NCBI GenBank assembly: GCA_036346405.1
Contig: CM070566.1
Span: 49,293,268-49,357,267, forward strand
Direction of reading: 5' to 3'
DNA: 64,000 nucleotides
From: Phyllostachys edulis
Lineage: Eukaryota > Streptophyta > Magnoliopsida > Poales > Poaceae
Position numbers and translations under genes: made by a program. The notes beneath the pieces are model-generated. The model saw only the letters and a list, made by a program, of their open reading frames with translations, was not told the DNA's origin and did no database searches. Within the stretch, counting starts at the first letter, position 1, and every line of letters starts with the position of its first letter. Positions 22,831 through 34,440 of the stretch are shown piece by piece.

Positions 22831-23370
22831 GTACTTATATGCATACATCCATTTGGATCCAAAGAAGGGACCTTGCTTAGGTAAGCCAGAGAACAGAGAA
22901 TCAAGTCCTAAGAGAAGAGACAAGTCTTTTTCGTTCTTTAGAGATCACGAGAGGGAGCGCAATTTTATGTTGTTATGGGACAATCAGAGACGACGGGAAA
23001 GCAAGGCTGGGAATGAGCGGCACCAGGAAAAAATGAGCAACAAGGCTGACTGGCCATGCATTGGAATTTGGAGCTGTATTTTCCTTTGAGCATCAGAGCT
23101 CCCACTCGATGCTGCTCTGCTGTAGAGAATTGGAGAGCATGAGCTGCACAGATGTTCTCTATGAATTTGCTTGAATTTTGTTTAAATTTGATTTTTTTTT
23201 TCTGCACAGGATATGGAAAAGAATTATTTAACAACTTATTTTGTGTCATGCACACTAGCACACCAACTTGCCTTGACGCTCTCGCAAAGAAGCTACCAAT
23301 CTATATCCATACACTGAAACACTTTGCACCTTAAATCCAAGCCTTAATTACTGCATTCACAAGTATTTTC
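22831..23370 (+). ncRNA. PHAS-9: putative 21-nt phasiRNA precursor
   Basis: TATA-like ACTTATATGC at 22834, leader ATCCATTTGGAT at 22847-22858, miR2118-type site at 23008-23029. A TTTTTTTTTCTGCACAG acceptor-like tract ends near 23209. It is a diverged family member with no close duplicate in the window. Confidence 0.68.
23008..23029 (+). promoter_or_regulatory. miR2118-type target site, PHAS-9
   Basis: Begins TGGGAATGAGCGG and ends GGCACCAGGAA; one T-to-C change in the seed half could still pair as G:U-like or be a mismatch. Expected cleavage 23019|23020. Confidence 0.75.
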
Positions 23371-23418
23371 ATGTGCATTTAATTTTTTGTCTTGTCGTCA
23401 TTTTAGAAATATAACATA

Positions 23419-23674
23419 CTCCATCCGTTCATAAATACATGACGTTTGACCAAGCGTGCAGTCAAACTTATCTAACTTTGACTAATAATATATGAAAAAC
23501 TATTTAGATTGATCATGAGTGAATAGTATCATTAGATTTGTCATGATAAATATTTTCATAATATAATAATTTTGTAATTTTTTACTAACAAAATCATATG
23601 AAAAATAATGGTCAAAGTTATATAAATTTGACTGTACGCTTGGTTAAACATCATGTATTTATGAACGGAGGGAG
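23419..23674. mobile_element. Stowaway MITE (same family as 9279), TSD TA
   Basis: 256 bp, ends CTCCATCCGTTCATAAATAC and the complement of CTCCCTCCGTTCATAAATAC, flanked by TA at 23417-23418 and 23675-23676. Internally it shares GACGTTTGACCAAGCGTGCA with the copy at 9279. Confidence 0.9.
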
Positions 23675-23999
23675 TACTACTTTTGCTAGCAACATGTTAT
23701 TACTGTACTTGCTGCCTGCTTTTCTTTAATTAATAACACTCCATCAAAGGCTGCTACCAAACTTGGCACAGTACACCAACCTATTATTACTACCTTGCAG
23801 TTTAGCACCACACCTACTAACCAGTACACATTAATTCTTATATACTTACTTATACATACATCCATTTGGAGTGCAACAATGCTAGCCAGCATGCAGGAAG
23901 GAGTAAGAGAGTTGTTTTGGCTACTTTCTACGCCCATTTCTATTAATTTTGTTGCTATTGAGTTTCTGTAACCTAAGATATTGCGAGCGGCCGAGCGGG

Positions 24000-24001
24000 A
24001 T

Positions 24002-24041
<40 letters not shown>

Positions 24042-24043
24042 AT
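24000..24043. repeat. (AT)n palindrome with GGATCCAT arms
   Basis: An AT dinucleotide run of about 18 units enclosed by GATCCATAT and ATATGGATC, so the whole 44 bp can fold into one hairpin. Located in PHAS-10 about 25 nt upstream of the target site. Confidence 0.85.
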
Positions 24044-24068
24044 CAGCAGATGACAGCTAGTGGTAGTT

Positions 24069-24090
24069 TGAGAATGAGCGGCATCAGGAA
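24069..24090 (+). promoter_or_regulatory. miR2118-type target site, PHAS-10
   Basis: Begins TGAGAATGAGCGG and ends GGCATCAGGAA. Expected cleavage 24080|24081. Confidence 0.83.
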
Positions 24091-24993
24091 CAAGCACTTC
24101 AGATGACCGCAATCGTGAAGGTGAGCGTGTTTTCCCTCTACAGTTGACTATATTTGTCCAAATCAGTTCAATCAGATATACACTAAGAAATCATGACAGA
24201 AAGAAAACATAAATTAGGGTGTACACATAAAGAATTTGCAGAGTCGATCGATCTGCAGTTCTGGACCTGGTTTCCATCGGCCAGTACCAAACTAATTAAA
24301 AGTCGTATGCTAAAAAGATACACCGTACATCGTTGTTCGTAGAATTGTATGCTAAAGTGGTTGTGTTTTTTTTTTCTTCTCATTTTCTGTTTTGCAGGTG
24401 CTGCTGAAATGAAAGATGAGCGGCGTACAGATCTAACAGCTCACTCGGCTGCTCCGCTGGTTGACAAGGCTTCTTGTCGTTAGCCATTCAAGAACGCAAG
24501 AAACAATAGGCTCTTGTTGTTGAACCAGATGGGACAACAAATCAAGGCTTATGCAGTCTGGTTTGGCCTTGCTACATAGTTGGAGGTCAAGAGGAAGAAG
24601 ATGAAGGCATTTCGGTCCAATATTAGCAATATGGGAGGATGTGGCGTTTTCTCGAGTCTCAGTTTTTAGTGTCATTTATCAAACTGTCGGCGATCGCAAT
24701 GCCATTTACCGCATTATCCCATTTAGAAAAGAAGTGCAATAAGAGAATTAAAGCAAGTGACAGATGCACATTAGTGGTTGTGGTTTTTTTTTTGTAAACC
24801 CCACATTTCTATTTGTAAATAGGCCCAAAATATACTATAATTTATGGAAAAAAAATCTATAAAATATAAGAGAACAGATCTCATATATATTTGTAACCAA
24901 GGAAAACATTTTCGACCGTATTTCACTGAAATTCGCAAAATTTCAGCCCCCTCCCCCCGAAAAGGCCAACTCTGCAAAAACATTTGGGAAGAA

Positions 24994-26449
24994 CTAGGGC
25001 TCGGATGTATGGTGGGAGTTTTCCCACCGCACGGTCCAATGCAACACTTCCGAAATGAGAGTGCAATATTTTTCTCCACTTGTTGCAACAAATGAAACAA
25101 TCATATGCAACATTCTCTCAAAATCTCATAATCAAACACAACAAATATTCCCAGAAATCAAACACAACAAACATTCTCATAATCAAAATACAACACACAT
25201 CTGGAGGACATCAACATACCAAAAAAAGATGCAACCTCTCAGAAATGATATGCAACATTTTTTCCCCCGTGTGCAACAAATTTTCGCCTCGTGTGCAACA
25301 ATATTTTCCACGGTTGCAACATTTTCCCCTCCGACTCTCTTGCTCTGCTCCTGCGACCATCTCGCGAGGGAGGGGAGGAGACACGAGGGAGGGAGGAGGC
25401 AGGACGGGAGTGGAGGCCGACGCGGAGGAGACAGGCCGGCACGGAGGGCTCCGCGGGTCGGCAGGGTGAGGGGAGGCCAGTGTGGAGGAGCTAGGCCAGC
25501 ACGGGGAGCATTCGACAACAACTGAATCAACAACAAACAGAAGATGAAATTTCAGATCTGAAATTTGTGTGAGGGGAGGTGGAGTCTTACCTCACTGGAC
25601 TGTGGATGCGCAGAGTAGCCGGAGGGGAGGAGGTAGGGACGGCAGCGGCGGGCGATGCTTGGGGCGGCGGCAGGGTCGGCGTCGGTCGAGGCGTCGAGGG
25701 ACGGCGGAGCAGCGCGTGCCACTCGTGCGCGGGGACGACGGAGCATGATGTCACCAGGCGGCGCTCGGCGCCGGCACAGAGGGAGGCGGGGATGGCGATG
25801 TGAGGGAGGAGACAGCAGGGGAGGACGAGGAGTAGGTGGAGCAGCTGCGGGGTGGCGGAGGAGGAAGCTCGGGGGGAGGAGGGAGGCGGGCATGATTGCG
25901 AGAGAGCGAGTGGCGGAGGTAGTAGATGACGGGATAAGATGAAGTGGAGTGGAGAGTGGCTTGGCATCCCGTGCGCCGGACGCACACACTGTATCGTTTC
26001 CCAAAACATTTCAATCCGTTTTGATTTTGTTTGGTGCTCCAAATGGCATGTTCATCCCCAAAAGAACTTAATCCACTCTCACTCCACAATCCTCATCCCT
26101 TACCTGATTGAGAACGAGCACAAGTGGGGATGCATGGAGAAAAGGGGTGGAGCTCGGGGCTATGGACACATCATCGCCGGCAGGAAGAGGGCTGCAGGCG
26201 TCGTCGCTGGCAAGGGGCAATGCGTGGATGTCATCGCCGACAGGGGTGAGTGGCTGTGGATGCCGTCACTGGCAGGAGGGGCCCCGGCGAGATCAATGAA
26301 GCTACATGAACTCACATAGCACACACAAGAAGCCATGGTAAGTAGTTGGATTTGGAACAATTATGAAATTTGCTTTTTTGAATTTGACAGATCAATTTGA
26401 AAATTTCAGACAAAATCTTCCAAAAAAATCGAGATTCGCGAAAATCATT
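24994..26449 (-). mobile_element. GC-rich repeat region, possible non-autonomous Helitron
   Basis: On the minus strand a GGTGGGAAAACTCCCACC hairpin is followed 13 nt later by CTAG and then T (24997-24993 on the + strand). This is the 3' end format of Helitrons (hairpin, then CTRR, inserted between A and T). Next to it lie repeated TGCAACA units (25035-25325) and GC-rich sequence (25325-25970) whose ORFs overlap on both strands and look compositional. I could not find the opposite (5' TC) end, so the right limit is arbitrary and the class tentative. No helicase or replication-initiator domain seen. Confidence 0.35.
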
Positions 26450-29400
26450 TGTAACATCCCAAAAATCCCAATTTTGTGAAAGTGTAGTGAAAATATGTGG
26501 GAGAATAATTTTGAGCATGTTTTGTACAGAAAACTATTTTAGCATGATTTTTGAGCTTTTGTATAAATCAAATAGTGAAATTACATGCAAACAGCAACTT
26601 CTAAGAATTTTCGAGAAAATCAGAGAAAAGATAAAATCTTGAACAATTTACAAGAGAAACCATACTGTGTCTAGAGCCCTCACAAAAAAAAAATCATAAA
26701 TTTTGGACTCCGTTTTATAGGTACAACAATTCAAGAAACATTCAGCTAGTTTGAAAAATTCAAAAGCCATTTTTAAAATTCCCGCTCGCCGTTGGGCCGT
26801 AATTGTCGTGGTCCATCTCACTCGCGCCCGCTCCAGCCCACACCAACACCCCTTTCCCGCGCTCGTTGACACGTTGGGCCCGCGTGTTAGGACCCTTCGT
26901 CCACCTCGCTCCCACATCCTCACACCAGTGCACCTCGCTTGCTCTACCATTCGCCCCTCTTTTGCGGCTGGCACCCACAGTTTCACACCTCACCTGCCCC
27001 CGTCACCTCTGCCTGCCAATGCCCAAGGTATCTGCCCCGTGGACACACCATTTTCCCACACGGATGGAGAGACCCGACGCTGCCCGCGAGTTTCTCGCGC
27101 AACCACCGGCGTCTTGCCACTTTTCTCACGCGTTTGTCCTAGCTACCTAAGCGCTAGAGCGCGCACTGTCATCTTCAGCTCACCCACGTTCTATTTCGGG
27201 CAAACCTGAGCATGATCGCTCCTCAGTTTCGCGGGAACACATGCGTCATCTCCGACGCCAGTGAGCACGCCTCCTCAGCTCCGCCGATCTGGTGAGCTTC
27301 CTCAACCACGACACTCGCATCAATTTGATCCCTATTCATCACTTATTCCTCTCCATTGCTCAATGTAGCTTCTGGAGTCTTGTAGCACGATTGTGCCCGC
27401 CTTCGTCCTCGACTTCGGTGCGCAACCGATCTCACGGACGCATTCTCATCGCCCCGGTGAGTTCGGGCTCAAATCCACCGTGTCATCATGTGTTCCATGC
27501 CATATTGATACTTTCCCCCCACTCAATGTAGATAGACTTGCCAAAAATCCGAGCGCCGCTGCCATCTTCCTCTCTCACGGCCGCCGTCGCCATTTTTGTT
27601 CTCCTTCGAGCCTGGTGAGCCTCGGACCAATTTCTTGCGTCTACACCACCTCCAGCACCTCAGTGAGCTAACACAACACTCCTTGTAGCTTCTCCATTGC
27701 CGTGGTGAGCTATCGTCGTGAACCTCCTTCACGCCGCCGTCGCTCTTCGTCGACAAGCCGTCTCAACCCTTCCCCAACCTCGTTTTCTTCACCCTCGTGG
27801 TCGTCGTGGGTCACTGGTCATCATGCGTGCATCATTTTTGCATGGGCAAGTCCCTAGCACCCATTCCTCCTTAGCCACCCAAAGCGCCGCCGCGGTTGCA
27901 TGCTGTCGGCTCGCCTCCGGTGACCCTAGGTCCTCGTGCCTAGTCCCTTAGCATCGCCTGGACTCGCTAAGTCTAGTGCACCTCTCCTTTAGCCCTGAGA
28001 CTGTCTCCTTCATCAAAGTCGTTGCGGACCTGAAGGTTCCCGCTGCCTCTCGCCGTCGCACCACCGACTCTGTCCATCTCTCCGGTCATCTTCACCTCCC
28101 CTAGCATCGCAATAACACCCTCTCTCCATTTCTGTGCTCCTTCAAGCTTTTTCGTAACCACCTCGCCGCCGGCGAGCTCTTCTTCCGTCTCACCTGCACA
28201 GCTCTGCTTCTATCTCTCTCTCTCTCTCTCTCTCTCTGCTAGTGGGACCAACATCATTAAGGGTTAATTAGTGCTTAGTATTAGTAGTTAAGCATACTGA
28301 GTCGTTGCTAGTGGGACCAGGTGAAAAGTTTATTAGAAATCTAATTTAAAATATTTTTAGTAAATGTGACACTGATATGTGGGATCACCTCTGTTGTATA
28401 AATAAAAATCAAGAAAAAAACTATGAGTCAGTGACAAGTAGGCCTCACATGTAAGTTAATAAAATTTAGTAAAATGAGAAAGCCGCTTTTAGCTCAGATG
28501 AAAATACACTTTCTCTGTTGGAAAGCGTAAACATTAGAGGAACTAAGAGGAGAACACACTTTTTCTGTTAGAAAGCGTATACCTCATAAAATATGCTTTC
28601 GACATCGCCCTTTTATTAATTTCAGGAATTTCAAAACCAAAGCAAATTGAAATGTTAATAACTTTTTCATATTAACTCCAAATCAAATGATTTTTTTTCT
28701 AAATTCATATAAAATCATGACCTATCTGAATATTCAAAAATAATTGGATTTTGTTGTAGTTGAAATTATTTTTCTATATTTGATTTGCTATCGGCTCTTT
28801 TTGAATAGACATCGATACTTCAAACGAAATTTACAACGATCTTTCATCCTCTTATTCAGAACAATCAGAGCAAGGCAAGCACCTCCTTTAACCATGTTTA
28901 TCCTACTATTTTAATTATTATACTTATTTTTGCAAATTCTATTATGTATGCATGTATGTTTTAGTAAAATTGCTTTATTTGGGGGTAACGGTAGCTATAT
29001 TCATATGCGATGCATGATTCTCCTTGAAATGTGGGTATCCCTATTGTTGTGGCTATTAGGTTATGATTTAGACAATAGATGATGTCAAATTGGATATTTC
29101 GAGTGCGAATACCGCACAAATGCTTAGTCGGGAATTTGGATTGGATTTGGGAGATTTTGAAATGATAGTCTAGAGGAGTTTACCTCTGTTATTTTGTATA
29201 AAAATAAAAATGAAAAACTTAGTTTGTGATGTGGGCGAGTTATATTATAATATGAGGAGTGTGAGAGGTGTATCTCACAAGTAGATAGAGGGAGATCCCC
29301 GCCTAGGTCAATTAAGGACCAAATGCCAGCAAGTCCTATCTAAGCCTAAGTGTACAACCACATGTGTTGGTATTGGGCGGCCTTAGGTAATGAAGTCATC

Positions 29401-30370
29401 GAAAACTAGCATAGCATGTTGGTAAGCCGTAGTAGTGCGAGCATGACCGGTGTAGGCATGTTTGAAGGGGCTCTCTTCACCGAGGCATTGGGAACAAAGC
29501 TTGTCGACACAATGGTAAATGCTCACTGAGATAGGGGTGTACCCAGGTGAAGTGAGGGTGTTCATTCACCGGGCTAGTGCAAGGTTAGGACTAGGTGATG
29601 TAAAGACTTCGATACATGCTCTAGATTGCTTACCAAAGGATATTGAGTGGTGGTATTGACAGATGCCAAATAAATTAGAAAATTCATATGCTGTAGGTAA
29701 AGTTATACACCTCTGCATAGTGTAAATCTATTTAAATAGCCGTGCTCACATTCATGAGCGTGCTTAGTGCAGTATTAGTGGGTATAGACTTGGTTTTTTT
29801 TTTATTTTATAAAAATAGCTCTTGTTAGAGAAATATGGGAATGGTTTTGTTGTTATTTGAGTTGAGTGCCATGTCTATGGCCGGAAATAATATGTTGATC
29901 GCAGCCGAGGAGGGTTGCGATTTATTATTTATTCAAGTACTTACTTGTTGTTCTTTATCTATCTAACTGCTCTTTAAATTCCCGTTGCAAAGTACTATGT
30001 ATTGATATTGCAAATAAAACTTGCTTAATGCTGAAAATAATTTGTAGCATAGGACCTCATCCCTTGTTAGCAATGCATATATATAAATTTTGCGATACAC
30101 TACAAGTCATACTGAGTATGCATTGTACTTAATTTTACTTAAATTGTTGTTCTGAGTTAGAGGATGAACCTATACCGGATGACGTGTTCTTTGCACCTGA
30201 TACCAAAAGGTTCGGTGATGGATCTTTCTAGGACTTATTTTTTGTCGGCTGCCTAAGGGTTTGGATGGGCGTACCGCTAGACTTTTGGTTTATATACATG
30301 TTATGCTTCCGCTGTTTAATTCGCTACTTCTGATATTTGTTGTTTTATTTGGCCGGTCGGCCGTGTATCA
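26450..30370 (+). mobile_element. long LTR (e), 3.9 kb, 3' end lost
   Basis: Starts TGTAACATCCC, like LTRs a and d. It has a GC-rich 5' part (26780-28200), a (TC)n run at 28212-28238, AT-rich middle, and the family's late motifs (GATACACTACAAGTCATACTG near 30088; TTATTTGGCCGGTCGGCCG near 30346). It is cut by LINE sequence from about 30377, so the usual GGGTCCGACA end is absent. The long low-complexity ORFs at 26648-27210 and 27292-27951 are not credible genes. Preceding 5 bp: TCATT. Confidence 0.7.
28212..28238. repeat. (TC)n microsatellite
   Basis: Uninterrupted TC dinucleotide run inside LTR e. Confidence 0.9.
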
Positions 30371-30376
30371 TACCTG

Positions 30377-30743
30377 CTATGTGGAAGTTGTCCATCCCTC
30401 GTAGAGTTCATATGTTTCTTTTGCTGCTCTCTCATAACAAATTGTTAATTAGGGATTAACTTGAATGAGAGGCAGAAAGTTGATGACTTGTCATGTCTAT
30501 TTTGTTGCATTCCTGAGTCTACTTGCCATCTTTTTTTTTTATTGCGGCATAGTGAAAGTTCTTTGGAATGATATTTCAGACATGTTAGAAATTCCTGTTG
30601 GTCAAAATTATGAGTCAGCAGCTCATTTCCGGATCTGTGATTCCAAGCAAAAAGTCAATAATATTGTAACTTTTGCTGTGCTGTGCATTATCTGGAAATA
30701 TAGGAATGATATCGGCTTTGAGAAAATTAAATGGAGTAGCCAG
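30377..30743 (+). pseudogene. LINE ORF2 fragment (zf-RVT region)
   Basis: Translation with one frameshift reads MWKLSIPRRVHMFLLLL-HNKLLIRD, then LNERQKVDDLSCLFC, then VLWNDISDMLEIPVGQNY and IIWKYRNDIGFEKIKWSS. These are the Cys/His zinc-binding segment and following Trp-rich region of plant LINE reverse-transcriptase polyproteins (zf-RVT). Interrupted at 30744 by a hAT insertion. A related 45-bp piece (GTGATTCCAAGCACAATGTC) reappears at 31812. Defunct. Confidence 0.75.
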
Positions 30744-31493
30744 CAGGGTTTTTTTTCACCCGGTTTTCGTCCGAAAATCGGTCCGATCGGTTTTGCCGCC
30801 CCCCCCCCGGTAGCAGTTCGAATCGGGCCCGAAAAAATCAGCCCGTTTGAAGAGGCCTAGTCCAGCTGAGCTACCAATCAAAAGCCCAAGTCACGGCATT
30901 CCCCTCTACCCTGCGGTCCCTGCCCAGGTTCCCATAGCCGATCCCCAATTTCCCAATCTGTTTGGTTCTTTCTCCCCAATCCCCTCCCCAATTTCTGCCA
31001 AGCTCCCGCCCCCGCCCCCGCCACCTCTCCCTCCAGCCGCCACCAAGCGCCCCCGCCACACCTCCTATCACCCGCACCTCGGCTTGGCCGAGGAGGACGA
31101 CGACAAGGCGGGTGATGCGCCGCGGCAAGGATTTAAGCAGAATGGCAACGCAACGGCAGAGCCTCTTGGGGTTGGGACGGAGCAACCGACTCGAGGACGC
31201 CAGGTCGAGGGTCTTGGCAAGACGCACGCTATCGCCCGCCAGAGCGGGCGCCGCCACGCCACAGATACCAAGAGGTGCGCCAGGCGCCTGCAAGGCCCAT
31301 CTCGATCTATGGGCAACATGTTCCACATCTAACCCGTGCGGTGCTGATGCTTCTGATGCTTGTGCTATCGGTAGTGTTTTGGTCGATTATTTGAATTTTA
31401 AATTTTGGTTTGAAATTTTCTGCTGAAATTTTCCGAAAATCGGTTCTATCGGTGACCCCCGATAAATTTTCAAAACCGATTATCAAAACCCTG
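30744..31493. mobile_element. hAT-like element 1 (750 bp), TSD GTAGCYAG
   Basis: Begins CAGGGTTTTTTTTCACCCGG and ends TTATCAAAACCCTG, flanked by GTAGCCAG (30736-30743) and GTAGCTAG (31494-31501), an 8-bp duplication with one change. The interior is a GC-rich, proline-rich stretch (30850-31330) with compositional ORFs on both strands, possibly a captured gene piece. No transposase, hence non-autonomous. Confidence 0.78.
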
Positions 31494-31501
31494 GTAGCTA
31501 G

Positions 31502-31705
31502 CAGGTTTTCAAAACCGGTTTGACCGAAAATTAGAAAATTTCAGCCGAATTTTTCATTTTTTAATTTTTTTCGGATTTTAAATTAAAAAAAGATCAAATT
31601 CAAGGAAATTTGATTTTTTTTCTAGGCCGATTTTGACCGGTTGGAAGTCTTACGGGTCCGCTAAGTCCGGTATTGCCGATTTTTGACTAGTAAAAAAAAA
31701 CCCTG
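31502..31705. mobile_element. hAT-like element 2 (204 bp) adjoining element 1
   Basis: Begins CAGGTTTTCAAAACCGG and ends AAAAAAAAACCCTG, flanked by GTAGCTAG (31494-31501) and TTAGCTAG (31706-31713). It shares the same 8-bp target with element 1, so one of the pair inserted exactly into the duplication of the other. Confidence 0.75.
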
Positions 31706-31865
31706 TTAGCTAGGGGTGAGAAGATGACGGTGGCAAGACGCAGAAGAGAACGGGGGCAATCCAACAGTGGAGGTGTGGAGGTGGCAGCCAGGACGTAGAA
31801 GGGAACCGGGATCAGTGATTCCAAGCACAATGTCAGTAATATTGTAAGTTCAGATCATGCCCTAA

Positions 31866-32190
31866 GGGCATATACAATGGTACAGATAACTGTGTCTATA
31901 TCAGCTATCCATGTCAACTCTAGACAACACTAAAGATGGCTCATATAATGAGTTGTCTGTTAAGTTGTCTATATGAGATCTCATAATCTTTTAGTTTTTG
32001 CTTAGAAAAAATATTTGTTATAGACAACAACGTATACAATGGTGTTTTGTGTTGTCTATAAGGGTTTTATAGACTGTCTGTTGCATGCTAGACAGCTTCA
32101 TTCTCTCTCCTTGTTCTCTCTCATCCACGTTATTAAAAATCTCATGTGGTAAAAATTATAGACTGCTGATGTCACCCACTGTACATGTCC
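31866..32190. mobile_element. Tourist-like (PIF/Harbinger) MITE, TSD TAA
   Basis: 325 bp, ends GGGCATATACAATGG and the complement of GGACATGTACAGTGG, flanked by TAA on both sides (31863-31865, 32191-32193). Internal inverted phrases GTTGTCTATA recur in both orientations. Confidence 0.88.
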
Positions 32191-32297
32191 TAATAGGTTG
32201 CACCTTTATTAACACCAGATCTACCTACCTGCACGCTTGCTCACGTTATTATTCACCTTCAGCTTTCTTCCCTTACCAGTTACCAGGCGTCTAGGAC

Positions 32298-32500
32298 TGT
32301 ATAAATCAATTGCTTCCATATACATCCATCTGGATAAAAGACGCAAATAAACATGCATGCAAGCTAGCGAGAAAAGAGAATCGGTTGAGTAGGAAGCTGA
32401 GAATGAGAGGCACCGGAAAGGAATCGAGTGCACATGCAAATGGGGACACCGCCGCTCCTAATCTCTTCCCCGTATATATATACCAAGCATTTACATACAT
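32298..32500 (+). ncRNA. PHAS-12: putative phasiRNA precursor (short)
   Basis: GTATAAAT at 32299-32306, leader ATCCATCTGGAT at 32324-32335, then GCAAATAAACATGCATGCAAGC as in PHAS-15, miR2118-type site at 32398-32419 only 62 nt after the leader. The downstream part becomes GC-rich from about 32510, and how far the RNA extends is unclear. Confidence 0.62.
32398..32419 (+). promoter_or_regulatory. miR2118-type target site, PHAS-12
   Basis: Begins TGAGAATGAGAGG and ends GGCACCGGAAA; two changes in the seed half. Expected cleavage 32409|32410. Confidence 0.7.
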
Positions 32501-33300
32501 CCACTGCATTGGATGCATCAACGCCACCCACCGCACAGCCGCCGGCGCTGCCGCGCACCCGAACGCCCATCGGAGCACAGCCCTCCATGCTGGCCACCTC
32601 CCCGTTATCACCGCCGGCCCTTGGCCCCGCCCGACGCCTCTCAGCCCCCGTGGCCCTGCCCACGCTGCCGCGTGCCCGGACCCCCACCGGCTAAGGCGCT
32701 GAGCAGTCCTCTACGACGGCCGCCTCCCCCATTGTCGCCGCCGGCCGCCGGCCAGCGTCTTAGATTCACGGGTCGTCCGCCATCGGCGCCTGCCACATCT
32801 AGCGCTTCGGCCGGCACCCCTCCCTGTGGCCTCTCTGGGTGTTCGCTCCCCACACGACCATCCCTCCCTTTCTTTAATTGGGTTGGCCGGCTGGGTCTTA
32901 GGCTCCAACTACACAAAGCAATGCCACGGCCAACGGCCCACAACCGCTTAGATGAAAGGAAACGGCCCACGCCGCGCATCTTCAACCTCCAGCCTTCATC
33001 CAGCCCCCAACGCCGCCGAAAGACTCGCCTGTTCCGCGCCCGTGTGCCGCCCCCAACTTCGCCGGTGCTCGGGGGTACGAAGGGTTCGGTGGGGGGAGGG
33101 GGTTCTCGAGCACCCATTAGCACCCACGGTGGACTCGCCGCTACATTGGAAGGTGATCTTGGCCGACGCCGAGTTCTGTATGGCCGAAATCATCTACGTA
33201 ACAATACCAATGCAGAGATCATGAATCATGAAGCGGCCGGAGACTTTGTGACTTATTTGCGGGGCCATGCAACTGTGCTTGGCTGCTTGCCAACTTGACT
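32501..33300. other. GC-rich stretch, no convincing gene
   Basis: Contains a second TATA-like CGTATATATATACC (32471) and ACATCCACTGCATTGGATGC (32497), a degenerate echo of the PHAS leader. Overlapping proline/arginine-rich ORFs on both strands (up to 261 codons, 32513-33298) have no recognisable domain and look compositional. Possibly a captured gene fragment. Confidence 0.45.
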
Positions 33301-34440
33301 TCGAAGTACTTAGAGGTAATCGATTCAGAAGCCAATCGTAGGATATTATAAAGTCCCGGAAGAAATTGAGAAATACATTTGTATGAAGAAAATTGATGGC
33401 ATTTGGGTGTCGTTTTGGATGAAATATTCCAGACCTGTTATGTGATTAGCATTCTTTTCTGGTGATGTTAGTACCTCCAACTAAGAAAACAAACCGAGTG
33501 GTTGCATTGTCAGGATTCACCGATGCAGCATTGAATGATTTGAATTGGAGAGAACATCAAACAAAAAGACACAGAATATAACAGAGCGCTAAGCTTGCTC
33601 TACTGTACTACTATTCTGGAGGGCTTAGCCATGACTGATCGCGGCATTAAGTTTCTTCTTTTATGTTTTTTCCTTTGCAAGTTTCTTAAGAAAAAAATAA
33701 AAATTAGAAACACTGAATTACTCTTAATTGTTAGCAAGATCTTACCTTAGAACAAAGGAAATAACAGTACTATAATACTGATCACTGGTCGGAAGAAATA
33801 AGTAATGTTACTAGCGCTCGATGTTCTCATTGCAGGCTGCAGGAAATGTTATATAATTTATACGCCCTCTGTATATATATGTATGCCGTTTTGCCCTCGA
33901 TATTTCTCTTTTATTTTTCAGTTTTCGTAGTGCAGTCCAGACGATCCCTGGCAACCATCAGGCCATCCGTGGGATGTACAGGAATGGCATGCATAAGCAA
34001 AGGAACAAGGAGGAGGTCACAACGATGCATCAGCTTCTCTATGGAGACAAGTTCATTTCTCAAGTTGGCAGTCGCTCTGTCAGCTTACCAAATTATCTTC
34101 GTTCGTATTCAATTCCATCAAACTTGGATGCATTCTGTATCCATGCTGCCAAACTTGTTAGTCTCAACTCGCTGTTTCGACTGCATTAGATCACCCTGTT
34201 ACTTCGATCAATTGTAATATAACTAGGATATAGACTGAATGAAAGGCTCCAAAACTGACGTGGTCGTTTACTTGTTAGTGAACCTGCAACTATTTCTGCT
34301 CACTGTGTTGCAGCAGCAAAAATGCACACCTCACACCTGCCCTAGTAACTTTGACTTAACGCCAAAACTATTTTTCTGACACGTCATTTATTCACGTATT
34401 CTTCTACTCTCTATATCTACCGACCAGTTACCTTCTTTTC
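33301..34440. other. intergenic with an exon-like fragment
   Basis: 33301-33840 shows nothing recognised. At 33919-34189 a CTTTTATTTTTCAG acceptor is followed by an open frame (including IRGMYRNGMHKQRNKEEVTTMHQLLYGDK...) ending at a stop at 34187. The next ~80 bp (CTGCATTAGATCACCCTGTTACTTC) match the start of the PHAS-1/PHAS-7 upstream regions (9230, 20420). I do not recognise the peptide; it may be a relic exon or chance. Confidence 0.35.

Larger units (their letters stand above)
23840..24760 (+). ncRNA. PHAS-10: putative 21-nt phasiRNA precursor
   Basis: TATA-like CTTATATACTTACTTATAC just upstream, leader ATCCATTTGGAG at 23860-23871, miR2118-type site at 24069-24090. Splice donor AAG|GTGAGC at 24121 and TTTTGCAG acceptor ending 24397 (277-nt predicted intron). 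A perfect AT palindrome (24000-24043) sits between leader and site. A partial AAGATGAGCGGCG motif near 24414 is too weak to call a second site. Confidence 0.7.

Noticed and set aside
24412..24433. Possible extra miR2118 site (AAGATGAGCGGCG)
   Set aside because: The seed half (GGCGTACAGATC) does not match; only the central GATGAGCGGC is shared.
25183..26089. Several 110-150 codon ORFs on both strands
   Set aside because: Same compositional pattern in a GC-rich repeat; no conserved motif or consistent start context.
26648..27951. ORFs of 110-150 codons in LTR e
   Set aside because: No domain, both strands open, inside a repetitive LTR family.
32513..33298. 261-codon ORF
   Set aside because: Pro/Arg-rich low complexity, overlapping antisense ORFs of similar length, no recognisable domain.
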